Shown here piece after piece: positions 23,405-35,789 of a stretch of 64,000 nt of DNA. Below the pieces are notes generated by a model, which was not told where the DNA came from, did no database searches, and saw nothing but the letters and a program-made list of their open reading frames with translations. Location: assembly GCA_020631735.1 (NCBI GenBank), contig CM036158.1, forward strand, positions 78,111,447 through 78,175,446. Direction: 5' to 3'. Position numbers and translations under genes: made by a program. The stretch is from Saccharum officinarum (taxonomy: Eukaryota > Streptophyta > Magnoliopsida > Poales > Poaceae). The number at the start of each line of letters is the position of its first letter. Within the stretch, counting starts at the first letter, position 1.

Positions 23405-23888
23405 GAGAATAATGGATCATATTGTTGAATCAAGTGCTGTTGAGGATTTTGATAATCAACCCTAAAGAAAATTAAATGTTCTGAACCAGATTTTTGCGAT
23501 ATAAATAGAAATTTAAATGGTGAACTAGATTTTTTGGATTCAGATAGAAAGTTAAATAGTGATCAATACCTTTACCTGCATCTCCAAGCATCCAGAAATT
23601 ATCTCCAATTATTGAATTGGAACATAAGCAAGCGAGTGAAATAGATGATGATCAGCAATTAGAAGAAGACAAACAGATCAAAGTTGATACATATGACTAT
23701 GTCCCACAAGGTAAATTTGTCATCTATATGTACTTTTGTGTCATCTATCCTTTTCATTGTAATACTGATTCATGTATCCCTAATTTCTTAAATTGTAGAT
23801 AAGCATATGGCTGAATTATTAGATGATGATAAACAGTTAGAAGAGCATAAACAGAACAAAGATTCTACATATGATTATCTCCCACAAG
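23405..23888 (+). pseudogene. Fragment of an unidentified gene with a duplicated acidic exon
   Basis: I do not recognise the protein. Two acidic exon-like segments are related: the first ends at 23710 and the second is 23799-23888. Each encodes a DDD-x-QLEE-x-KQ-x-K core followed by TYDY-x-PQ and ends CCCACAAG before GT. The intervening 88 bases begin GTAAAT and end TTGTAG, so splicing is plausible. The second segment is exactly 90 bases and splits a codon in phase 1 at both ends, so duplication keeps the frame. Upstream (about 23465-23560) a shorter degenerate repeat of about 13 residues is in another frame. No complete gene can be assembled here. Confidence 0.45.
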
Positions 23889-23956
23889 GTTTTTTCATTT
23901 ATTATTTACAGTTTTTTGTCTGTTAGCAAAGATTGGCTAACCTGGTTGTTCCCACA

Positions 23957-24241
23957 CAGAGGCGGAACCAGGGAGGCTAGCAAGGGTCGTGCCCCCTCCA
24001 CAACACCCCCCCCCACACAAGCACAGTAGATTCATTTAAATACCTATATAAATATTTGTATTTATAGCAAAAAAATAATTTTACCTATTTTTTTTATTAA
24101 AATATGATGATTTTGGTTAGAAATAGTGTAATTTTTTTTGAAAAATTGTTGAAACATATAATTATGTATATTTTATCACACTGAAAAATGTGATTACATT
24201 TGTCCGGCCCCCTTTAATCAAAATCGTTGGTTCCGCCTCTG
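23957..24241. mobile_element. hAT-superfamily MITE with perfect 8-bp target duplication
   Basis: The 285-bp element has perfect 14-bp terminal inverted repeats (CAGAGGCGGAACCA and TGGTTCCGCCTCTG) and is flanked by TTCCCACA on both sides (23949-23956 and 24242-24249). An 8-bp duplication with a CAG start identifies the hAT superfamily. The interior is AT-rich and non-coding. The exact duplication suggests a fairly recent insertion into the gene remnant around it. Confidence 0.92.
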
Positions 24242-24671
24242 TTCCCACAAGATTAGGTCGCAATCAGGCTCAACACGGATAAATCGGTTGTGTGCAGATC
24301 TTTAATGTCTGGGTTTATGATAAGTATAAGCTGACTTGCATCTTCGCGGTGTCCGGACGGGTGGCGCGTGTGCCGCGGCAAGCTGATGTTTGGAACGTGT
24401 CTAATATTGATCCTATTTTTGTTGCCTATTTCAGGAGACTGACATTTCAGATAAGAGGGCGATGGGGAGGCCGAGATGATCGATGAGTATGTGGATATCC
24501 GTGTTGAGATATACCAACAATGAATTATCAATCAGTAGCCCAGACAGTTAGCAAAGTAGCTCTTTAATTTAATAAAATTGCTTGCAAATTTTGATTCAGT
24601 CTATGAATCAGATGCGGATGATGCACGCTCCCTGGACTAGGGTAGTTGCTGGCTCCTTTATCTGACTAGGA

Positions 24672-24827
24672 TTAGCTATTTGGGACTACAAAGTTGGTTC
24701 CCCTTTGAAGATTGTAAACAGATTGCTCAAGGAAGAGAAGTCTCAGAAGCTTGCATTGGAGCACTCTCAAAAGTGGTTATTGCTCAAGACCAAAGCTCCA
24801 GAGCCCGTGCATCAATACCTCAGTTAG
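24672..24827 (+). pseudogene. Putative terminal exon of an unidentified gene
   Basis: A 51-codon open segment follows a possible acceptor (CTAG at 24666-24669) and ends in TAG at 24825. Its composition is protein-like: a lysine-, leucine- and glutamate-rich amphipathic helix (with LKEEKSQKLALEHSQK near the middle) and a proline-containing tail. I recognise no family. It may belong with the duplicated-exon fragment 0.8 kb upstream, separated by the hAT MITE. Confidence 0.35.
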
Positions 24828-24829
24828 TA

Positions 24830-25611
24830 TTCACAAATTTGCAAAGTACCTATTTAGTACAAACTTGAGTACTGTTTTCTAATTAGTGATGCATTAGATT
24901 GGTCTACAAATGGCATATTAGAAAGTGTTCTGTACTTTTGTTCTATTTTTTTATCAGGATGCAGTTTGTTTTCTGAGAATTTTCCACCATATACAAGACA
25001 CTAGCATAAATATCCTTTTCCCCTGCACACTGTTGTAAACAGTAGGAAATTCTTAACTCACATGAGGTGCATAATTTTTCAAATGGTGAGGACAGAAGAA
25101 AGGAGGGGTTGACGTGTTTACATGGTTGGTGATACAGGGCATGTTTGGAGTCTTTGCTGACCTTGATCTGCCTAGCCAGTCTTGCTTCAGATTACTTATT
25201 TGTGCAACTTCATCAAACATATTCATTTCAAGTTAGGGTGGTATCTTCAAGTTTCCATTTTGTTCATATAAGTTCTGATTGTAGTTATAATTCAAAGCTG
25301 TCAAAATAATTGAGGTTTAAATCACATCGTAACTGCAATGATATATTGATTCATTTCAGTTAGCTGTAGAGATTCTTTTGCATATAATAAGCTTCTTTCA
25401 GTTCCACATATCAGACACTATAGCAAAGTGCGACATTTTTTCCAGCATATTTAGCACTGAATTTAGGGGATTGGTGAGGAAATGTGTGAGCTTACTTGAG
25501 TATAGCGTCAGCCATATTGGGTCTAATTTGGAGAGATCCTTGTGTCTCTTTTTTTTATGTGAATGATCTTTTGCTTTCCATATTGGGTCTAATATAGAAT
25601 GAGCCAATTTT
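24830..25611. other. No gene seen
   Basis: AT-rich sequence, possibly the 3' flank of the preceding gene remnant. A phrase containing CCATATTGGGTCTAAT occurs twice (25511-25527 and 25577-25593). Confidence 0.4.
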
Positions 25612-25756
25612 TCATTAGATTGTTATAGAATATATTTTCATAATAAATTTATTTGGAAACATAAATGTTAATAGTATTTACTATAATCTTGGTCAAATTT
25701 GACTCAGTTTGACTGACCATGAATCTATAATTGCACTCTTTTGTGGACGGAGGGAG
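25612..25756 (-). mobile_element. Truncated Stowaway MITE
   Basis: Only one terminus (GACGGAGGGAG at 25746-25756) is present. The complete counterpart is at 63520-63779. The truncation point is the outer edge of the inverted duplication. Confidence 0.8.
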
Positions 25757-27179
25757 TAGTAGACAATAAAATGGGGAATCTGACCCTACAACTTTACCAA
25801 AAAGCTAGTAGAGTTTGCAACTTCTTGCTTCTGCTTTTGTGGATAAGCATTGATCCAGGTTAGAAACGCACTGGAGCACCATTTTTTGCCGCGTGCAATA
25901 GTGTGCCTACCACTCCCATTTATGCTAGTGCACATGCCACTAGCTTGCACAAAAGAAGCCTTCATGCATGCATGCATGCATTTGTAAAATAAAATAGGTG
26001 TCCTCCCTATTGTCAACAGGGAGCAATGATAGTACTCTAGCTTACTGTTTGGTTCCCTGTCGTGTAATTGAAAGGGATGTGTATTTTTGTACATATTTTC
26101 CTCATTGACCAAATATATATACTAGCAAGTCCCATAGCATCATTAGTCTCCTTTGAATGATTTGAACGCACCTAACATTCTTAACCTGCTCAAAATAGAG
26201 CTAATTATGGGGCAATGAGTGCATGATATTTGGAGTATATGTAAACGACAAGTTGTTCATTTGAACTACTTCCCAATTGGCAAATGGAAGCTAAGATGAT
26301 ATATAGATTGAAGAGATAAAAAGTAGGCCCAAGATCATGAAAGAGGATGATACAAGTTGACTATTGTCGAAAAGTTGGCCGAGCAAGAGAGATGTCTTCA
26401 GTTCCTCTCGCTAAAGCAGTAGTGGCCCATCGATGTTGGCCTAGCATGGATCAGTAATGCTGCAGGCCCATCGGCGCCGATCCCAGCCGACACAGGGTCG
26501 TGGTCTTGTGGGGTTGGCACTTGACAGGGCCTAATGTGCGACATGGATACTAACTATCCGTGTCGGTGCAAATAAAATAAAAAATAGACATGTACATATA
26601 TCACCTGTGTTCACTTCAATCCACGTGTGTCAGAATAGATTAGAATAAAATTTAATTTAATTTCACTTTAATCACCTTCAACACATATAAATTAAGATAG
26701 ATACATGCGCATCAAACAAGGCCTAAGATGAAGCCAACAAAAATCTGTAAAGCATTTTTTATTGGGATAGTTTTGATGTTACGCTACTTATTGAAGTAGC
26801 ATGGATAAATTAGGTGATGGCTGTTGTTTCTATCAGCATAGATATCTTGTGCTGGTTGCCAAACGGTTGCTTATTAAAGCGAATCCGCGGTACATGAAAA
26901 AAAATCTTGGGGAACATATTAATTAATATAAGGGAAATGCTAGCGCACGGATGTTTGATGTGGATGAATTTCATCGGACGCCCACCTGCACGCCTGACAA
27001 GCCCGTCCCGATGCTTGACCCAGTCCTATCCCCATCCGTTCGCCCCGCCCTCGCAGGCGCACCACTGCTCCGTCGTGCCCCCGACCGCTGGCCCCAGCGC
27101 GCCGCATGCCATGTCCGCCGACCACTGACTCACCGCGTCCCATTCCCCGACACCCTCTGCCTCTCCGAATAACAGGAAC

Positions 27180-27680
27180 ACGTGTAACATGAAACACTTG
27201 AATACAACGTATATCTGAAATAGATGAAATATTTAGAATATACGCTTGCAACGTATGTGTGAAAACATATACAACATCCAGATAGAACACTTGCATCTTG
27301 CAATATAAAAAGACTTGCTACAATAGAAGACTGAAATAGATGAAACATTTTAGAACATACTGTTGCAACATGTGTAAGAACATATGTAATATCTAGATCA
27401 AAACGCTTGTAACTTGCTACAATAGAAGACTGAAATAGATGAAACATTTTAGAACATACTGTTGCAACATGTGTAAGAACATATGCAACATCTAGATCAA
27501 AACGCTTGTAACATATGTCTGGAAACAGATGAAACAGTTTGAACAAACGCTTGCAACATGCCTCTCACTTGCAACATATGCAACATGTGCAACATCCCCG
27601 ATCTACTTTTGCAATATCTATATAAAACAATTGCAATATGTCTCTAAAATATTTGAAACATACATTTGTAACATAGCGGG
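27180..27680. repeat. Dispersed TTGCAACATATG repeats
   Basis: Degenerate units of roughly 30-35 bases built on CGCTTGCAACATATGT, GAAACA and CATATGCAACATC repeat over 500 bases. Such blocks occur in subterminal regions of grass DNA transposons, but I see no ends to assign a family. It includes a 99-bp tandem duplication at 27315-27413 and 27414-27512. Confidence 0.6.
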
Positions 27681-27682
27681 AG

Positions 27683-27990
27683 AGAGACTAACTGATCATA
27701 GATCAATTGGTTGAGTTCCTTGTGGTGTAACCTGTCCATCCGGGTTTAAGTCCTCGACTTGGCACGAGTGCTTTCCTAGATTTATTTCAGGATTTAACAG
27801 CGCTATGCTTTCAGTGGTAGGTGACGTCCCCTTCGACAGCGAGGCGCCCATGGTGACTTTGTGATTTCAAGATCTGCCGGCTCAGTCCTTCAGAGGTGCT
27901 CATAGGGGTAAGGTTTGCGTACGTGTGTTCATAGGGGTGGGTGTGCGTTCGTGTTGTGAGCATCGACGTTGTACTGTGCTTCTAAAAAAA
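27683..27990 (+). mobile_element. SINE
   Basis: A tRNA-like head is present (A-box-like GATCAATTGGTTGAG and B-box-like GGTTTAAGTCCTC, about 27700-27760). The body phrases CTTTCAGTGGTAGG, GACGTCCCCTTCGACAGCGA and GGTGCTCATAGGGGTA are familiar from a grass SINE, and the 3' tail is TCTAAAAAAA. It is transcribed by RNA polymerase III and mobilised by LINE machinery. The inverted copy is at 61405-61712. Confidence 0.75.
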
Positions 27991-28665
27991 CATAGGCGGA
28001 GAGAGGCCTGGGACGGTCAATCCGGGGCGATGGGGTGGGAGCTGGTGGAGAGCAGCTACGCGTGAGCACCACCCAGCATTAGCACCAGTGGCGTGCATGA
28101 GCACCACCACCACCAGCGCCACTGGTGCCAGGCTTGGCTTGGCGGTGACGGTGCGGGATGGGGGACGGGGAACGCCATGGCTGCTAGGGTGGGGGAAGCT
28201 CGGTCACCGGGGTGAGAGATGGCGCCACTGGTGTGGGAGTGCGCCATGCCGGGGTAGGGAGAGCCGTCCACTCCCCTGCAACACCGTGCGCCACCTCCAT
28301 GGATCTCTACGGAGGTAAGTGGATCTCGCTCGTGCTCCATGGATCTCACCGGGGTGAGGAAGAGGGCCACCAGATCTGCGGGCATTGGGGGCTTCTGATG
28401 AGGATGCTAGGCATTGGTGTGCTACGACAGGGCAGAAGGGGTAAGGATGGGGAGAAGGAAGCAAAGGGATATGTTTTTCAATATACATGCGGCCAGGGGT
28501 GAAAAGGTTGTCCGACGTTTGTGCGGTCCATCGAACGCATGCCACGTAGCATTTCCATTACTACAAAGGAAAAATGCACCTTTTGAACTAGGTATATATG
28601 CATGCCATTTATAAGTATTTATTTATATTTTTGAAACAAAATAAGTATTTGTTTTATATAGAAGA

Positions 28666-28900
28666 CACTACTATACAAATGATTTTAGGAGGCAGTGCCC
28701 AAATATTAACTGAGGCAGTGACAAATTCCAACCGCCTCATAAAATACCTGGCTATTAACGGGAGGCGATCGTTTTTAATTACCGAGGCGGTCATATTTGT
28801 CCGCCTCCCAAATCAATTAACAGAGGCGGTCAAAAAATAACCGCCTCCAAAAATGGATCAATTTTTGGAGGCGGAGGCCCGCCTCCCTTAATAGGCTGAG
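28666..28900 (+). repeat. CACTA terminal and subterminal repeats, element 1 left end
   Basis: After the CACTACTA terminus come six or more copies of GAGGCGGT or ACCGCCTC in both orientations within about 230 bases. These are the expected binding sites for a CACTA accessory protein. Confidence 0.8.
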
Positions 28901-29392
28901 ATCATAGCAAAAAAACCCTTTGGCCTAGTTCAGCCCGATAGCGCCCTTAAGTATATATATACCACATTTAGGGTTTCTCACCTCTCTCATCTCACCCACT
29001 CTCTATCGGCTGAGATCGACAGTTGACACTTCTCTCTCCTCTGTGCTCCTCCCCCTCTCCAACTCGACCACACCCCTCCCCTCCCCTCGCTCTCTCTGCT
29101 CTCTAGGTGGCGATGCAGGCGGGGCACCTCCCGATGGCGCGCGTAGGGTCGCCCGATGGTGCGGGACGAGGCACCTCCTAGCGTCGGCGCGCGCGGGGCA
29201 GGGCACCTCCCGGTGGCGCACGCGGGGCTATCTGGCGGCGGCGCGGGGTTGGGTGCCTCCAAGTGGCGCGCGCACTACTTCACTCGCACCTTTCATAGCC
29301 ACGTCATAACCCCCATTGCAGTCCAATTTTGGCCTCGATAGTAAGGTGTCGGCAGTGATAGTTGTAGTCATCATCGTCCCTATCTGAGACCA

Positions 29393-29690
29393 TATGTGGT
29401 GTACACTCACACTGCCGTACTGGCTTATGATCCGTTCGTGATAAGATCCTTACTTCTATCACATTGGAGCACGACCCGGCTGTGTTGATATACACTAACA
29501 CTGCCGTGTTGGCTTATGATCTATCCGTGATCAGGTCATTGTTTCTGTCGTATTAGAGCATGACCCGCCTGTGTTGGTGTACACTAACACCACCGTGTTG
29601 GCTTATGATCCATCCACGATCAGGTCGTTGTTTCCGTCGCATTGTACCACGACCCGCCATGTGGGTGTACACTAACTCTGCCGTTTTGAC
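29393..29690. repeat. 89-bp tandem repeats, about 3.5 copies
   Basis: TACACT landmarks lie at 29402, 29491, 29580 and 29668, spaced 89, 89 and 88 bases. Each unit also has TTGGCTTATGATC and ACGACCCG. The inverted copy is at 59699-59980. Confidence 0.88.
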
Positions 29691-30504
29691 CAATGATTAG
29701 GATCATAGTTGCCTTGCATAATGACCCAATTGTGTGCAGTGCATGTTCACCATCGCTTTTGCGCCCAATGAGTTTGTGTCGAGGTGGACATCACTATCAC
29801 TTCAACGTATGAACCGTCTGGTCATTGGTAATGGTCACCATCGTATTGCAGTATGATTTGGCGGTGATACACTATTGACCCCTGCCACATGAGATGAATA
29901 GCGGTGGTGTTGTCCGTCTGCTTCACTAATGGCTAGTGTTACGACGGTGATGACAAAATAGACAATGGCTCTTACATCTGACGGTGACAGAATTGCATTT
30001 GGTTTTCACAATTTATTTACTAATTCAGATGAGCCTTAATAACTTACTGAACACAAACCATACAGATATAATCATTACACACCATTCATCATGTCCACAA
30101 TGAAGAGTACTTTTTATAACAAGAAGCGACACTAACATAACAACTATGTCAACTCAAGAATTAATACAAGCGGTACATAGATAGAGAATAAAGGTTCTGC
30201 TCCCAACAGACTTACATAACGAAAACGAGGTAGATGTGCTTCGCTCCTTCAGATTGGCACTCCTACTTGCAACGCAAAGTTTCCTTCAGCTTGCAACCCA
30301 GCGCACCATGGAACCCCTCTTCTTCCTCTCTTAGCCATTGCAGGAAAATCGTTCAAAAGCACTCAGACTCCACAACCTGCACAAAACAACAGCATTAATA
30401 ATATTCAACATATAATTGCTTTGATTACCAAGACAAAATTGGATTGTATATGGAATCAAAACAACTCCCTACCTGAAGAAAGAACGGCATATGCAACTTT
30501 ACTA

Positions 30505-31590
30505 CTCTCCTACTAACTCCATGAACAAGGGAACATAAGGAAGATAGTGAGGTCCCTCTGGACGTAGCCTCTAGGTTGGTCTACAATACCGCACGACCTG
30601 GGCAGGGAGGACAAGAACTTTTCTAAGGTTCATGTCATATGCGATTAGTTTTTTGTCCTCGCCAACAAGAAAATCAAATTCCATTCCAGGTGAACTGCAA
30701 TCACTCTGTAGTCCGCATCGCAAACATCGTAACCAAATTGAATATTATCTCATCCAAATATCTCTAGCGTGGTCACCGTATGCTTCAGTGTCTAGTTATC
30801 AGTACCATAGTCTTCTAGGATCCAGAATGAAAGCTGATACTTCCTGAACATACTAGCAGTACAAAAACACAACTAACCTTGAGCTTCATAGATGGAGATT
30901 GCTTCACCACGTGGCCTACAAATTTTCCTCCATGTCTTTCCCTGCATATCAATAGCAACTATCTAGGACAACTCCAGCCAGTGCATAAAACCATTAAGAA
31001 ACACACTTGTCGAACATGTGCGTACAACACCCTCGCCCCATTCAGATTCCTTAAATATCCAGGCTGCACTCCTAAATGAGTAGATGCTCACACCTACAAC
31101 ACCTACGGATTCACCAGCCCTCTTCTTCCCATATTCAATCACACAGAAGTGCGAGGAGGTTGTCGGATCAAACCCAAGCGAGTTGAACTAAAAGAACGGT
31201 TGTTATCCTGCAGTAACCACCATTTGTTAGTCACCAGATTGCAGACAACATAGTGAAACCCAATGCACCAGCACAGGATGAGCCCGTGGCAACAATCTGA
31301 GATCACAACATCCTCAATAGGGAAGGGCAATAAGGTCAAGGAGGGGTATTCACCATTGATGCTGGTGAACTTGCATTTTCCTTTCTAGTTGCGATAGAAG
31401 AATCCGGTGACAATCTGGGGCAGCTCCTTACGGTACTCGGATTTGGAGATGAGGCGGTTCCAGGAGAAACAGACACACTTGTAGCTACACAAGGTGTGGG
31501 CGGTGTGGCATTGGGGGGGGGTAAGGACAAAGACATGGTCTATGAGGATAGCCACTTGGTTCCTCTTGTTGGGGGCCTCCTCCTCCATCT
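30505..31590 (-). pseudogene. F-box protein pseudogene, left-arm copy
   Basis: On the reverse strand the remains of an F-box (CVCFSWNRLIS, near 31470) are followed by an F-box-associated domain with LPFPIEDVVISDC, YVVCNLVTNKWWLL, IYSSRSAAWIF and further motifs down to about 30560. F-box proteins recruit substrates to SCF ubiquitin ligases. This copy keeps a tryptophan codon where the right-arm copy has a stop (after GLILC) but has a frameshift near 31170 where the right copy reads through. It lies inside a CACTA element and looks like a captured and decayed host gene. Confidence 0.75.
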
Positions 31591-32289
31591 TTAGTTCTTG
31601 ACTAGGGTCTGGTGGAGTGAGGCCGGCAAAGGAAGCGGTTGCGCTATCACCTGAATTAGAGGAGTGCCTACGGAGATTGGATCATGAGCTCCTTAGTAAA
31701 TAGATGGAAGCTTGTTTTGTACTCAGATGAGTGAAGAGGGGAATAAAAATCTAAGAAAGATGGATGGAAGTGCGAAAGAATTACCATTGCCTTTGGATCT
31801 TGTGGGATTGGCGGCCACGATGGTGATGAGTAGCAGCCTGGTCACCGGTGGAACTGCGCGGGCCCTGCCGGTGAGGCATACCACCGCTGGGTACTAGCTT
31901 GTCGACAGTGAGTGGTGGCTTGCACCCCGCTAAGTAGGGGCAGTCACGTAGTTCAACACTAGGGAGCAAGGAGTGGCGATGAAGAACAAAAGCTATGGGG
32001 CAACAAGAAAGACACAAGGTGGGGAGCATGCTTTGTAAGCAACCCTTTTAGACATGGGAATGAAAATTGTGCACAACTTTGTAAAAAACACACGGGCTTG
32101 GAAATTGATGAAAGTGTTACCATCTAGACTGTATGCAGGCGACAGTGAAGGCTATCGGCGGTGGTGAATGGGTCTATGAAGATGTTCTAGAAGCCACCGT
32201 GCCACTATCAGATTGAGGGCATCACTCATTCTACCTGATTGTAAACTGTCACTTGTTCTACCCGATTAACTAGAAAAATGTTAGATTGA

Positions 32290-32600
32290 GGGCCTGTTTG
32301 GTTTCCTCCTACTAAAGTTTAGCTACTAAACTTTAGTCACTTTAGCCATATAAGTGCTTTTGATGATGTGGCAAGGTTTTTAAGAAGAGAGAGAAGAAGT
32401 GATTTTCATGGGGATGAAACTCTCTTGGCATGAATGCCAACTCTCTATGAGTCATGGAATTAAATGTCTATGAAACTCTAGAATGAAACTCTCCATTGAG
32501 AAGGGGTGTTTCATCCATATTTCATTTTATTCTACATGACATGGCCATCTTGGAAACAACGTAATGAAACTCTCCACTAAGACTGGCCTAAGTACGAAAT
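32290..32600. mobile_element. Nested MITE remnants
   Basis: A GGGCCTGTTTGGTTTCC end (32291) and a terminus of the Tourist-like family (AAGACTGGCC, 32579-32588, next to TAAG) enclose TGAAACTCT repeats. The mirrored copy is at about 56814-57105. Confidence 0.5.
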
Positions 32601-34140
32601 AAACTAGAATTGAGTCCAACATTCAACAATAAATCTTCCATTAATATCTTATACTCTACATACAATCTACAGGTCAAGGAATTGAAATACAACATTCCAA
32701 TGATCCTCATAACTTGCTTTGCTTTTCTTTGCTTTGCATAAGGGTCATTTGCATTTGTCTTCTTAATATGCTCAATCAATGATGGAGCTAGATGCAACAA
32801 CATTCTTCCATTTGCAAAGACCTTACAAGTATGGGGGTAACCCATACCCGACTAAATAGGAGAATGGAGATGGGGAACAGCCTCATGAACTTCCTCTAAT
32901 ATCCCCCTGGGAGCAGTGGGAGGAAGAGGAGAAGCAGAGCAATGAGGATATCTATTCCCACATCTGGATTGCATTCATGAGCCAGAACTGCTCTAGATCA
33001 TGAATGCAATCCTAATGATGCTCGGGCCCTTGCTCCAGTGAGAGCTCCAAAGATCCACTAGTGCTTAGGCCCTTGCTCCAATGAAAGCTCTCCATGGTTT
33101 TGATTCTGCACGCTTCTCCCGTAACTTAAGATGACTTATAATAGACTATATGTACAATGGTTGTCCTTTTATGTTGTCTCATAGTAACTCATAATTCCTT
33201 AATTAATCCATATAATAAAAATAGTAATATGAGTTGGGGATTGGAAATTGACACGAAAGTGTTACCATCCACACCATCTGCAAGCAACGGTGAAGGCTAC
33301 CGGTGGTGGTGAATGGGCCCTTCAAAGATGTTAGCACCTAATAATGATGGTCCTGTCATACGGTGTCATACGTGTCAAAGGTGCACAAATGGCACATTCA
33401 TCACGGCCGCGGCCGTGGGCTGAAAGTAGACGACGAGGTCCTCTTAATCGCGAAAGGACGACCATGGAGGGGACCCTTGGCTCTAGCCCACATAGGCCCC
33501 CATCCCAAAGACGCTGCTCCACTATCGCCCCCGCATGCAGTCGCCACCACGTGGACGGCGGCGACTGCTGCCTGGTTGAGGGTGTTGAAGCGGCGACTGT
33601 TTTTTGTCAACAACTGGGCGGCGATGCGGGCGTTGTCGTCAGCATCCCAATGAAGGAGGATCACCTCCACCGTCTACTAGGGTAGGTCATCATTGGCCTA
33701 ATGCAACTCCACCACCTCAGCCTACGTGGTGTTGAGCTGCTCCTCGATGGCTGAAAAATGTGACAAGAAAACCCTACAACTGAACACACGATTTCGCATC
33801 ACACGAAGTGAAAGAGCAAGATCGTGCCCAATATGACTTACTAGTGAGCCACGCCTGGGCATCGGTGGCTACATCCTCCGTCACGGCCGTTTTGCGCACC
33901 GATGCGACAAGTGCCATGTGCACGGCGTCAAGGCAAAGCTACAGCGATGGGTCGTTCTGTGCACGAATTCGATGGGCGGTTGGCCTCACCAGTCACATCA
34001 TGGCTTAATGGTGTCCTTCCATGAGCAGTCATGTGCCACAGAATGAGGGTGCGTAAATCGAAATGGTATGGAAAAGATGGGAATGCGTAAGGATTATTGT
34101 TGGCATTCTTAGTGCAATCATCAAGTGAGGAGGTTTTAAG
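32600..34140. other. Unassigned interior of CACTA element 1
   Basis: Mixed sequence with a GC-rich segment (33340-34020) that has overlapping frames on both strands in both arms. No motif is recognised, so no gene is called. Confidence 0.35.
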
Positions 34141-34166
34141 TCCATCACCGGCAACGGCGCCAGAAA

Positions 34167-35691
34167 TGCTTATTAGTATTTCTTAACACCATTACTAAGA
34201 TTGAGTTAATCTTAGCAACACCGCCAAGAAACACCAACTACGATAGTTCTTAACGATTACAGAAAATATCCGCAAGCGCATGGATCTATCGTTGTAGCAT
34301 TCCACCCGGAAGTATTCAGGGTATTGTTATTTATATTTTCCCAAAGGAAAGCAAGGTATAAAGAGTCTAGCATGGATATGAATAAGATTACATACTTGCA
34401 TAGTGGACCATAATTCATGACAGGGGTAAAAAAGGTATATCAAGGATAGCAGACACACATCTAAGCCAACCTCAAGGATAAAAGAAAAACAAAGAATAAA
34501 AGAATGTTTCTAAGTGGAGCCGACATATTCTAATATAGCTGTGTAAAGAATAGTTAATGATCATACAAATTACATGACTAGAGTTAGAACCAAGTGTGAG
34601 ATGGATGGGGAGATCTCCGGCCACTGGTCTGCCAGCAAGCCCGGGAGACTTTAAGACTCCTACACAATATCTAGACATGGGGAATTACAAGGGATAGACA
34701 GGGCTGTCACCACCTGCCACATACCCCTCAACTGTGGGATACCGTCATATCCAAAGGTTCCCGTGCACTCGAGCACCACGCCCGTGTATAAGGAAACTAC
34801 CCATATCCCCCTAGGACTCTGACCCTATGGATCGACAAGCAAGAATATGGGCAAACCCAAAGGAACGATGAATCGCCACCTAAACCCTAGCTCTACTTCT
34901 ACTCATACAAATCATATGAATGTTTAAGCATAAAGTTGAACATGTTAAGATCATAATACATAAACTATATGCTAGTTCATATATCATGATTATAACAAGA
35001 CAACTATACTCTGGTTCATATGCAATACTATATAAATGATATGAGAACTTTGGAAGAAATTCTTTTTGTATTCATACCAAGCTTTCTCTCTTTTCTTCCA
35101 AGGAGCCAAGCCCTCCTTGATAGCTTTTGCTAGCTCCAAACTACTACTAAGAACTAAAGATTACAAGTAGAGAGGTGAGGTATGTAGCTCCAAATGATGT
35201 GTGTGTGAGCATGAGCTCCTCCTCTTCTTATATAGTGAAGCATGGTCAATTTACGCTGGAAAATTAGGAAACACCCGGGAACCACCTATGCATGGCGGCA
35301 TGCAACCGCTAGAGGAAGCTGGGCCCAGGTGGTAGTGTCTAGGCCTAGTGTGGCTGCACCCTAGGGGCTGCCCCATGACCGCCTTCGTGTGGTCGGTTCC
35401 TGGGTGGGCCTAGACCATGGCCACGTCGGTGCTCGGCCCAAATTCGATGTGTAGGTGGGCTTCTTCATGTATTTCCTTTGCGCATTTGTACATTATGCTT
35501 TCTGCTTTGCGCCTTTTGCTTGGTTTTGTTTATTTTCCACTTGTATTCAAATGTTTGACTTGCAAAACATGTTTTCTCCAATACAAGTGGAACTAGGTCA
35601 ATAGTAAAGGCATATGTGTCAAAAGTATGTTTATTTCTCCTATTTTGGACTATAATTGGCAGTCGAATTTGGTCATTAGTGATCACCAACA
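34167..35691 (-). mobile_element. Tat-type gypsy LTR with primer-binding site, left-arm copy
   Basis: On the reverse strand the LTR starts TGTTGGTGATCACTAATG (35691) and ends AAGCA (34167). It is followed after four bases by TGGCGCCGTTGCCGG (34162-34148), the primer-binding site typical of Athila/Tat gypsy elements. Only this LTR and a short internal stub remain. The mirrored copy is 53718-55241. Confidence 0.78.
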
Positions 35692-35789
35692 CTTACTTGG
35701 TTCACGCCGGTGCATGGGCAACTGTCACTCCACCTTCCCTCCGATCGCTTCACCTACCTAGGTGTCCCGTCACAGTTATAAATACGCTA

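Noticed and set aside
28056..28545. Frames of about 110 codons on both strands, mirrored at 60850-61191
   Set aside because: They occur in CACTA-flanking repeat DNA, are open on both strands and carry no motif. The mirror copy is due to the inverted duplication, not conservation.
29393..29690. CRISPR-like regular spacing of repeats
   Set aside because: The 89-bp units are contiguous tandem repeats without unique spacers, in a plant nuclear sequence.
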